This document shows, piece after piece, positions 26,721-33,618 of a stretch of 52,434 nucleotides of DNA (positions within the stretch are counted from its first letter, which is position 1; every line of letters begins with the position of its first letter). The position numbers and the translations under genes were made by a program. This DNA is from Polyangiaceae bacterium. Lineage in GTDB: Bacteria > Myxococcota_A > Polyangia > Polyangiales > Polyangiaceae. The notes under the pieces were generated by a model. The model ran no database searches. It had not been told where the DNA came from and saw only the letters and a program-made list of their open reading frames with translations. Where the stretch lies: contig JADLAB010000150.1 of assembly GCA_020848455.1 (NCBI GenBank), positions 1 to 52,434 of the forward strand, read 5' to 3'.

Positions 26721-28298
26721 CTAGCGGCGCTCGAAGCGCGCCGCCCCGTGGCCACCGATGCGGTAGGCGCCGGCGAGGCGCGCGAACGTCCACACCGTGC
26801 CGGCGAGCTTGCGGAGCTTCGAGACGCCCACGCGCTCGTCGTAGTCGATCGGCATCTCGACCACGCGGTAGCCGCTCTTGGCGGGGTAGAGCAGGGTGTC
26901 GATGGGCAAGGCGTCGCCGTCGCCGACGAAGTCGAAGGCCCGGATGACGCTCGTGCGGTAGGCGCGCATGCCGCTGTGCACGTCGACCGTGGGCACGCCG
27001 TGCAGGGCGTGCGCCAGGGCGGCGAAGGCGCGGTTCGCGAGGTAGTTCGGCACGGGCATCGCCGCCGGGCGCGTGCGCGTGCGGCAGCAGTTGACGACGT
27101 CGGCGCCCTCTTCCTCGACGAGGCGCCGCACGATCGGAATGTAGGACGGCGGGTAGGTGAAGTCGCAGTCGAGGTAGATGAGCAGCTCGCTCTGCCGGGC
27201 GGCCTCGTACATGAGGAGCTCCATCGCCGGCCCGTGGCCGCGCGGCGGCACCTGGCGCAGCACGCGCGCCCCGAGCGAGCGGGCGATGTCGGGCGTGCGG
27301 TCCTTCGTCGAGCTGTCGACGCACAGGATCTCGGCGTCGGGCGCGTGGCTCCGCACCTCGGCGATCATGCGCGCGACGCTCTCTTCCTCGTCCATCGTGA
27401 GCAGGCCCACGGTGAGGCCGAGGCGCCCGCGCCGCGGCGGCTTTCGGGCCACGACGACGTGCTGGAAGGACAGGAGATCGGGCGCGAGGCGGAGGACCAC
27501 GTCCTCGAGCGGGCGCACCGCGAGCTCGTAGAGCTTGTAGGCCAGCGACTGCGACAGGGCGGTCGGCTCGGCGGCCCCGCCCTCGGGCAGCCACCGCAGG
27601 ATGAGGTCCTTGGCCGCGCGGACCAGCATCGGGTTGTGCTCGAGGCGCAGCACCTCGAGGCCGGCGCGGCCGACGAGGTCGGTGAGCGTTTCCCGTGTGA
27701 AGAAGCGCAGGTGCGTCTCGTCGAGGATGCCGCTCTCGGTGTAGCGGAACCGGCCGCGCAAGAGCTCGAGCCGCACCGGCCAGGCCGCGACGTTCGGGAC
27801 CGAAACGAGCACGTGCCCGCCGTCCTCGAGGTAGGGGAGCAAGCTCCGGAGCACGGCGCCCGGGTCGACCAGGTGCTCGAGCACGTCGCCGAAGAAGAGG
27901 ACGTCGAACTTGCGCCCGGCGAGCGCACGCGCGAGCGCCGCCGGGTCGCGGATGTCGACCGCGAGCACCTCCTCGAGGCGCGTGCGGGCCGCGGCGAGCG
28001 CCGTCGGGGCGAGCTCGAGCCCGGTGACGCGGGCGCCGTTGCGCCGCGCCCAGGCACCGTTGAGCCCGATGCCGCAGCCCACGTCGAGCACGGTGCGCGG
28101 GCGGCCGACGGCGCGGGTGAGGGCGCGGTTGACCTCCTCGACGCGGTAGCGGTGACGCGCGCCGGCCTCGGTGGCGGCGTCGGCGGTGGCCGTCGCGGGC
28201 CCGGCTGGCGCTGCGACCTCCACGGCGTGCATCCAGACGCTCCGGCCGTGGCCGTTCGAGCCGTTCGCCTTGCCCCGGCCGGGGGTGCTACTCGGCAC
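26721..28298 (-). CDS. Methyltransferase-glycosyltransferase (GT2) fusion
   Basis: A 525-residue two-domain protein. The N-terminal half (about 45-245) is a class I SAM-dependent methyltransferase with motif I VLDVGCGIGLNG, then FDVLFFGDVLEHLVDP and LPYLEDGGHVLVSVPN. The C-terminal half (about 285-525) is a GT2 glycosyltransferase like polyprenyl-phosphate mannose synthases, starting GLTVGLLTMDEEESVARM with the DxD motif LDCDFTYPP. No membrane anchor is seen. The start ATG overlaps the transaldolase gene by 11 nt, which places it in the heptose operon. It could add and methylate a sugar of a surface glycan; the acceptor is unknown. Confidence 0.88.
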   Translation of the reverse strand: MPSSTPGRGKANGSNGHGRSVWMHAVEVAAPAGPATATADAATEAGARHRYRVEEVNRALTRAVGRPRTVLDVGCGIGLNGAWARRNGARVTGLELAPTALAAARTRLEEVLAVDIRDPAALARALAGRKFDVLFFGDVLEHLVDPGAVLRSLLPYLEDGGHVLVSVPNVAAWPVRLELLRGRFRYTESGILDETHLRFFTRETLTDLVGRAGLEVLRLEHNPMLVRAAKDLILRWLPEGGAAEPTALSQSLAYKLYELAVRPLEDVVLRLAPDLLSFQHVVVARKPPRRGRLGLTVGLLTMDEEESVARMIAEVRSHAPDAEILCVDSSTKDRTPDIARSLGARVLRQVPPRGHGPAMELLMYEAARQSELLIYLDCDFTYPPSYIPIVRRLVEEEGADVVNCCRTRTRPAAMPVPNYLANRAFAALAHALHGVPTVDVHSGMRAYRTSVIRAFDFVGDGDALPIDTLLYPAKSGYRVVEMPIDYDERVGVSKLRKLAGTVWTFARLAGAYRIGGHGAARFERR

Positions 28299-28938
28299 GG
28301 TTCCTCCAGGCAGCGTTGAACTCGGCGATCGCCTCGTCGGTCTTCGGATGGTGGAGCATCTTGCGCAGGATCGGCGGCGGCACCGTGACGACGTGGGCGC
28401 CGGCCTCGAGGGCGTCGCTCACGTCCATCGCGTGCCGGATGGACCCGACGAGGATGCGGCTCGCGAGCCCCTCGCGGTCGAGCTGGGCGCGGAGCTTCTG
28501 GATCGTCGGCCGCACGTCGTAGCCCGTGTCGCGCACCCGGCCGCTGAAGATCGACACGTACGTCGCGCCGGTGAGCGCGGCCAGATACGCCTGGTTGAAG
28601 CTCATCATGCAGGTGACGTTGGTCGCGACATGGTCCCGGGCGAGCGCGTGGGCCACGCGCAGGCCGACCTCGCCGAAGGGCACCTTGATGCACACCCGAT
28701 CCGGCGCCCAGGCGTGGTAGCGCCGCGCCTCGTGGAGCAGGCCCAGCTCGTCGTCGCTCGTGAGCTCGACCGAGACGTGCCCGTGCGACACGCCGAGGAT
28801 GGCGCGGATGGTGGTCTCGAGGTCGGCCGCGCCGCTCTCGCGCGCGAAGATGAGCGGGTTGGTCGTGACGCCACTCGCCACGCCCCAGGCGTAGATGGCC
28901 GCCACCTCGGCGGGAACGGTGCTGTCGACGAAGAGCAC
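28288..28938 (-). CDS. tal: Transaldolase / fructose-6-phosphate aldolase-like
   Basis: A 216-residue enzyme of the short TalC/FSA class. It begins LFVDSTVPAEVAAI, has GVTTNPLIF, the Schiff-base lysine K85 in RVCIKVPFGEVG, TNVTCMMSFNQAYLAALTGA and VSIFSGRVRDTGYD. Transaldolase moves a dihydroxyacetone unit and makes or uses sedoheptulose 7-phosphate, the substrate of GmhA, which is encoded just upstream. That fits a precursor role in this operon (inference). Start GTG 28938; the stop overlaps the fusion gene by 11 nt. Confidence 0.88.
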   Translation of the reverse strand: MLFVDSTVPAEVAAIYAWGVASGVTTNPLIFARESGAADLETTIRAILGVSHGHVSVELTSDDELGLLHEARRYHAWAPDRVCIKVPFGEVGLRVAHALARDHVATNVTCMMSFNQAYLAALTGATYVSIFSGRVRDTGYDVRPTIQKLRAQLDREGLASRILVGSIRHAMDVSDALEAGAHVVTVPPPILRKMLHHPKTDEAIAEFNAAWRNRAE

Positions 28939-29006
28939 GGGCGCGCATCTTCCCCTCTCCCCGACCGATTTGCCACAGCCGATTTCGCGGCGCCGACGCG
29001 GGGAGC

Positions 29007-29663
29007 TCAGCCGAGCGCGACGATGCGCTCGGCGAGCAGGTCGAGGCGCGGCTCGGCGAGATCGGGCCGGAGCGCGCCGCTCGCCGAGGAGGCCTCGGTG
29101 CCGGGCGCGGGCACGTCGCGGAGCGGGCAGAGCTCGCAGCGACCCGGCTGCATGAGGAGGCCCGCCCGCAGGCCGGCCGCGCGCGCCGCGGCGACGTCCA
29201 TCGCGGCGTCGCCGACCATCCAGCTCGTGCCGCGCTCGAGGCCGAGCGCCCCCACGATGCGGTCGAGCATGCCCGGGCGCGGCTTGCGGCACGCGCAGGC
29301 GCGCACGAGCTCCGGCTCGCCCCCAGGGCCGCCCTCGGGGTGGTGCAGGCACACCTCGAAGGCCTCGATGCGCAGGCCGTGCCCGGCGAGGAGCGCCGCG
29401 AGCGCGTCGTTCGTGGCGAGGATGGCGGCGCGCGCGAGCTCGCCCTTCGCTGCGCCGGGCTGGTTCGTCGCGATGGCGAGCGCGTAGCCCGCGGCCTGCA
29501 GGCGCGTGAGCCCCGCGACGACACCGGGCAACAGGCGCAGCTGGCTCGGGTGGAAGGCGGGCGTGACGACGCCGAGCTCCGCGTCGCGCACGAAGTCGAC
29601 GAGCGTGCCGTCGCGATCGAGGACGACGCCGCGCCGCCCGCCACCACCGCCCGGCCCGCTCAC
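29007..29663 (-). CDS. gmhB: Heptose bisphosphate phosphatase GmhB
   Basis: A 218-residue HAD phosphatase of the histidinol-phosphatase/GmhB class, which removes the 7-phosphate from D-glycero-D-manno-heptose 1,7-bisphosphate. Catalytic D16 and D18 are in VVLDRDGT. The ATNQPG motif follows. The zinc loop has C105, H107, C123 and C125 (CLHHPEG, then CACRKPRPGM), and MVGDAAMDVAAA is the last HAD motif. The zinc loop is longer than usual between HHPEG and CRKP. The 40-residue C-terminal extension is unrecognised. Start GTG 29663, 34 nt after gmhA. Confidence 0.9.
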   Translation of the reverse strand: MSGPGGGGGRRGVVLDRDGTLVDFVRDAELGVVTPAFHPSQLRLLPGVVAGLTRLQAAGYALAIATNQPGAAKGELARAAILATNDALAALLAGHGLRIEAFEVCLHHPEGGPGGEPELVRACACRKPRPGMLDRIVGALGLERGTSWMVGDAAMDVAAARAAGLRAGLLMQPGRCELCPLRDVPAPGTEASSASGALRPDLAEPRLDLLAERIVALG

Positions 29664-29697
29664 GGGCGTGGCCCGCGCCGCTCGGCGCCGCGCGCGC

Positions 29698-30351
29698 TCA
29701 CGACCGGGCCGCCTCGTCCTCGGCGGGCTCGCCGTGCGCTTGCACGAGCTCGCGCAGGCGGTCGCAGACGAGGTGGTGATAGACCTCGTGGAAGCCCTCG
29801 ACGTGCGGGGTCGAGGTCGAGCCGTCGAGCGCGGACGGCACGACCACGCAGGCGTCCGCGAGCTGCCGCAAGGCCCCGCCGTCGTAGCCGACGAGCGCGC
29901 CGACCCTGGCGCCCTCGGCGCGGGCGTAGCGCGCGGCGGCGACCAGGTTCTGCGACCAGGGCCCGGCCTGGTCGGCGCCGCTGCCGCCGTGGACGCTCAG
30001 GCAGAGGAGCACGTCGCCGCGCCCGATGCGCCCCACGAGCTGCTCGACGAAGACGCGGCCGAAGCCCTCGTCGTTCGTGAGCGCCGACACGAGGGCCGCG
30101 TTGTCGCACAGGGACTGCGCCTGCAGGCGGCGGCGCCCGCGCGCGCGCGTGAACTTGGCGAGGTCCGCGGCGAGGTGGCTCGCGTTCGCGGCCGAGCCGC
30201 CGTTGCCGCAGGTGTAGATGGTGCCGCGCGCGCGGTAGCACTCGAACAGGAGCTCGATGACCTTCGCCAGCTCCTCGCGGCTCGTCGCCTGGGCCACCTC
30301 GGCCGTCTGGCGCAGGTACCGTTCGACGAAGTCGACGTTGTCGCTCCACAT
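29698..30351 (-). CDS. gmhA: Phosphoheptose isomerase GmhA (SIS domain)
   Basis: A SIS-domain isomerase of about 217 residues that turns sedoheptulose 7-phosphate into D-glycero-D-manno-heptose 7-phosphate, the first heptose step. Key parts are YTCGNGGSAANASHLAADL, ALTNDEGFGRVF, the variant loop CLSVHGGSG and a C-terminal helix VEGFHEVYHHLVCDRL with the expected Glu/His. Start: ATG 30351 (MWSDNVDF) is preferred because TATGGA lies 7 nt before it; ATG 30363 is the alternative. It is the first gene of the string down to 23577 and is divergent from the MYXO-CTERM gene. Confidence 0.85.
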   Translation of the reverse strand: MWSDNVDFVERYLRQTAEVAQATSREELAKVIELLFECYRARGTIYTCGNGGSAANASHLAADLAKFTRARGRRRLQAQSLCDNAALVSALTNDEGFGRVFVEQLVGRIGRGDVLLCLSVHGGSGADQAGPWSQNLVAAARYARAEGARVGALVGYDGGALRQLADACVVVPSALDGSTSTPHVEGFHEVYHHLVCDRLRELVQAHGEPAEDEAARS

Positions 30352-30504
30352 GTCGCCATCCATAGCCGGCCCGAGCGCGGGGGCAAGGGGCTCGCGCGGC
30401 CGGGCCTCGGGCGCGCCTCGGCGGGACCGAGGCTCGGCGGCCGAGCGTCGGCAGCGTGCGCCCGCCCGCGCGGCACCCGTCGTTGTTGCTCGAGTGGCGA
30501 GGCC

Positions 30505-31764
30505 ATGTCGCCCCTGCGTCGCCGCCGCGTCCCGCACTCCGCGGTCGTGCGGACGCTCGTCACGGGCGTCCTCGCGCTCGCGGCCCTCGTGCTCGCGCGG
30601 CCCGCGTGGGCGACGGGTCCGCGACCGCCGCCGTTCACCGCCGAGGGCGACTGCGAGCTCTGGGAGGGCTCGGCCAAGGAGCAGGAGATGGACGGCCTGT
30701 GGGTGATGCGCTTCCGGCTGTGTCCGAAGGGGCCCACCGCGATCACCGGCGAGGCCCAGTACGACCACCCGGACTGGGGCTACTCGATCCGCGCGCTCGA
30801 GGGCAGCTGGGAGGGCACGCACCTCAGGCTCCGGGAGACGCGCTTCGTCGTCTACAAGCCGGCGCCGGGGTGGGACTTCTGTCTCATGGACTCGTACGAC
30901 TTCGAGCGCCCCACGCCCGCGACGCTCGCGGGCAAGGGCGTGTCGAAGGCGTGCGGCGACTACGACACGCGCTACGAGATGCGCCGGGTGCGCGCGCCCG
31001 CGCCGCCGCCGTCGGGGTCGCAGTCGGGCGGCGCGTCGCTGCCGCCGGCTCCGCCGGGGCCGACCGTGCCGGATGGGCCGCCCCTGCCACCCGCGCCCGT
31101 GGGGGTGGAGGCGAGCGCGGGCCCCCGGCCCGACCCGCCCGCCGGCGTCGGGCCCGTGGACGTCGAGCCGCGCCGCAAGCCGAGCTGCGGCTGCGCGCTC
31201 GTCGGGTCGGCGGCCCCTCGCTCGAGCGGCGTCGCGCTCGCGCTCGGCCTCGGCGCGGCGGGTGCGGTCGTCGCGCGCCGGCGCCGGGCGCGGCGGCTCG
31301 TAGGCTCGGCGTCGGCCGTGCTCGCGACGCTCGGCGCGGCGGAGGTCGAGGGCGCGATGGTCGTGTTGCCGCCCGCCTGCTCGATCTGGCGCGGCACGGC
31401 GATCGAGAACGACGGGACCGACGCCGTGCGGCTCGAGCTCTGTGCGCGCGCGGACGGCAGCGTCACCGGCAAGGTGCGCTACGAGACCAAGGTCGGCTGG
31501 AGCGTCCGGCTCGTCGCGGGCGCGTGGTCGGCGCTGCGGCTCGAGCTGCGCGAGACGAGCTTCGTCGAGAGCCACCCGACCGGCGGCTGGACCTTCTGTC
31601 TCATGGATGCCTACCACCTCGAGCTCGCCCGGGACGAGCTCAGGGGCGTGGGGTCGTCGCTCGAGTGCCGAGATCCGAGCACCGCGGTGAGCCTGAAGCG
31701 CGTCGCGCCGCCTCGACCGGAGAGAGAGCGTGCGCCGGCGCCGCCGCCGATGCCCGGACCGTGA
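30505..31764 (+). CDS. Two-domain MYXO-CTERM-type exported protein
   Basis: A 419-residue exported protein with a signal peptide (cleavage near 37). Two copies of an unrecognised about 115-residue domain are present. Copy 1 (46-161) has cysteines 50, 73, 126 and 150; copy 2 (290-400) has cysteines 292, 313, 365 and 388. Both share RLRETRF / ELRETSFVE, then GW-FCLMD-Y. Between them, after a Pro-rich linker, lies a MYXO-CTERM-like tail (226-263: PSCGCALVG, hydrophobic stretch, ARRRRARR), which normally ends a protein. After it comes a second signal-like hydrophobic stretch (265-284). So two tandem genes seem fused by loss of a stop. A GAGG ribosome site precedes ATG 30505. Confidence 0.75.
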   Translation: MSPLRRRRVPHSAVVRTLVTGVLALAALVLARPAWATGPRPPPFTAEGDCELWEGSAKEQEMDGLWVMRFRLCPKGPTAITGEAQYDHPDWGYSIRALEGSWEGTHLRLRETRFVVYKPAPGWDFCLMDSYDFERPTPATLAGKGVSKACGDYDTRYEMRRVRAPAPPPSGSQSGGASLPPAPPGPTVPDGPPLPPAPVGVEASAGPRPDPPAGVGPVDVEPRRKPSCGCALVGSAAPRSSGVALALGLGAAGAVVARRRRARRLVGSASAVLATLGAAEVEGAMVVLPPACSIWRGTAIENDGTDAVRLELCARADGSVTGKVRYETKVGWSVRLVAGAWSALRLELRETSFVESHPTGGWTFCLMDAYHLELARDELRGVGSSLECRDPSTAVSLKRVAPPRPERERAPAPPPMPGP

Positions 31765-31776
31765 GCGACCGCGCCC

Positions 31777-32772
31777 TCAGCTGCGGTGCAGGTTCGCGAC
31801 GATGCGCGCCCCGTCGGGCTCGAAGCGAAAGCGCAGGCGCCGCAGGCCGCGCGCGCCCATCGCGCCGATGAGGCGCGACTTGTCCGCGGGCCGCACGTAA
31901 AAGAGGAAGAAGCCGCCGCCGCCCGCGCCCATCAGCTTGCCGCCGAGCGCGCCGGCCCGACGCGCCGCCGCGTAGTGCTCGTCGAGCGTGCCATCGGTCA
32001 TGGCGCTCGCCATGTGGCGCTTCTCCTGCCAGTGCTCGTCGAGCAGCTCGCCGTAGCGATCGACGTCGCCGTCGCAGAGCAGCCGGTACACCTCGTGCCC
32101 GATGGCCTTGATGCGGTGCATGCGCTCGGTCGCATCGCCGCGCGCCTCGCGAAGCGCGCCGTCCTGCTCGCGCAGCACGACCCGCGCCGAGCGCTCGACC
32201 CCGGAGTAGAAGACGACGAGGTTGTTCTCGAGCTCGTCGAGCACCTCGTCCTTCACCGGCACGGGCTCGGCGCGCACCGAGCCGTCGCGCTCGAAGTGCA
32301 GGGCCTGCACGTTGCCGAGGGCCGCGATGTACTGATCCTGCTTGCCGATGGGCTCGCCGAGTCGCTCGATCTCGAGCTCGCACGCCTCGCGCGCGAGCTC
32401 GACCGAGGACACGAACTCGTGCCGGTAGGCGTGAAGTGCGTTCAACAGGGCGACCGTGAAGGTGCTCGACGAGCCGAGCCCGCTGTTGGCCGGCAGCTCG
32501 GCCACGCTCGTCAGCTCGATCGAGTGGTCGATGCCGAGCATCTGGAGGGCGGCGCGGAAGATCGGGTGCTCGACGTCGGCCGCGCGCGGCACGATCTCGG
32601 TCCGCGAGTAGGCCAGGCGGATGTCGCGGTAGAAGCGGCGGTTCGCCGTCACGTAGACGTACTTGTCGATCGCGGTCGAGACCACGAAGCCACCGTGCGC
32701 GCGCGCATAGCCCGGCAGATCGCTGCCGCCGCCGCCGAGCGAGAAGCGCAGGGGCGCGCGCGAGATGATCAC
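31777..32772 (-). CDS. hddA: D-glycero-D-manno-heptose 7-phosphate kinase HddA
   Basis: A 331-residue GHMP kinase. It begins ISRAPLRFSLGGGGSDLPGY, has the phosphate-binding LPANSGLGSSSTFTVALL and the C-terminal GGKLMGAGGGGFFLFY. This is the HddA pattern: the enzyme phosphorylates C1 of heptose 7-phosphate to give the alpha-1,7-bisphosphate used by GmhB in GDP-heptose synthesis. Related GHMP sugar kinases (fucokinase-like) are the alternative, but hddC, gmhA and gmhB nearby settle the choice. ATG 32772 overlaps the hddC stop (ATGA). Confidence 0.88.
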   Translation of the reverse strand: MIISRAPLRFSLGGGGSDLPGYARAHGGFVVSTAIDKYVYVTANRRFYRDIRLAYSRTEIVPRAADVEHPIFRAALQMLGIDHSIELTSVAELPANSGLGSSSTFTVALLNALHAYRHEFVSSVELAREACELEIERLGEPIGKQDQYIAALGNVQALHFERDGSVRAEPVPVKDEVLDELENNLVVFYSGVERSARVVLREQDGALREARGDATERMHRIKAIGHEVYRLLCDGDVDRYGELLDEHWQEKRHMASAMTDGTLDEHYAAARRAGALGGKLMGAGGGGFFLFYVRPADKSRLIGAMGARGLRRLRFRFEPDGARIVANLHRS

Positions 32773-33509
32773 GCCACGCCCCCGCGCCGGCGGAGCTCGT
32801 CCTCGAGGGCCGCGAGCCCCGCCGGGGAGCCGATCTCGAAGAAGCGCGTCTCGACCTCGAGCGCGCGCAGGCGGCCCTCGCGCGCGAGCCTGGCCTGCAG
32901 GGCACCGAAGGACACCACCGGCTCGGGCGGCAGGAGCGCGAGCGCCTCGCGCCGCAGCGCGATGGCGCCGTAGTCGATGTGGTGGAGCCCGGGGTCGGCG
33001 GGGGCGCCGCGCGCGAGCTCGCGGTACTCCGCGACGAGCGGGCCCGCGGCCCCGCCCGGGTCGAGGCGCACGTTGGAGCGATCGAAGCGGTTGTCGTTGC
33101 GGTACACGGCCATGGTCCCGAGGGCCTCGGGGTGCGCGTCGAGGTCGGCGAGGGGGCTAGCGTAGTCGAAGGGCAAGAGCGCGTCGCCGTAGGTGACGAC
33201 GAAGCGCGCGCCGAGCGCGCCGCCGCGCGCGGCCGCGCGGAGCGCGCCGCCGGTGCCGAGCAGGACGGGACCGTCGTCGCGATAGGCGAGCCGCAGGCCG
33301 AAGGCGCCGCCGTCGCCGAGCGCGGCGCGCACGGCGTCGCCGAGGTGGCCGACGAGCAGGAGCGCCTCGTCGTAGCCCGAGCGCACGAGCGCCTCGAGCA
33401 GCCACGCCGCGAAGGGGCGCCCGGCCACGGGGAGCAGGATCTTGGGCGTGTGCTCGGTGCGCGCGCCGAGGCGCGTGGCGAGCCCGCCGGCGAGGATCAC
33501 GGCCTGCAC
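32769..33509 (-). CDS. hddC: Heptose 1-phosphate guanylyltransferase HddC
   Basis: A 246-residue nucleotidyltransferase of the HddC/mannose-1-phosphate guanylyltransferase type. The signature is QAVILAGGLATRLGARTE, then PKILLPVAGRPF, LLLVGHLGDAV, GTGGALRAA and VTYGDALLPFD. It would make GDP-D-glycero-alpha-D-manno-heptose, the donor for S-layer or surface glycan heptosylation in other bacteria. The start is GTG 33509, with TACGCT 7 nt upstream and TCGTCG 17 nt before that. It is the first gene of the hddC-hddA unit. Confidence 0.87.
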   Translation of the reverse strand: MQAVILAGGLATRLGARTEHTPKILLPVAGRPFAAWLLEALVRSGYDEALLLVGHLGDAVRAALGDGGAFGLRLAYRDDGPVLLGTGGALRAAARGGALGARFVVTYGDALLPFDYASPLADLDAHPEALGTMAVYRNDNRFDRSNVRLDPGGAAGPLVAEYRELARGAPADPGLHHIDYGAIALRREALALLPPEPVVSFGALQARLAREGRLRALEVETRFFEIGSPAGLAALEDELRRRGGVA

Positions 33510-33516
33510 GAGCGGC

Positions 33517-33545
33517 AGCGTAGCCGACCGGGGCGGCGCCGACGA
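33517..33545 (-). promoter_or_regulatory. Candidate promoter of hddC-hddA
   Basis: On the minus strand TCGTCG (33540-33545), 17 nt, and TACGCT (33517-33522), then 7 nt to the GTG. It resembles the TCGAC-type -35 of nagZ and of the second amylase gene. Confidence 0.35.
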
Positions 33546-33593
33546 ACCCGGGTGCGAGCGAGCTGGCGTCGCGCGGCCGACCGGACTATGGAA

Positions 33594-33617
33594 GCGTAAC
33601 TCACAAAGGAGTTACGC
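33594..33617 (+). promoter_or_regulatory. Hairpin covering the amylase ribosome site
   Basis: The left arm GCGTAACTC (33594-33602) and right arm GAGTTACGC (33609-33617) are perfectly complementary, with a 6-nt loop ACAAAG. The right arm ends one base before the ATG at 33619. The strong Shine-Dalgarno AAAGGAG (33605-33611) lies partly in the loop and partly in the right arm. In RNA it could block translation; in DNA it could be an operator for a dimeric regulator. Confidence 0.6.
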
Positions 33618-33618
33618 C

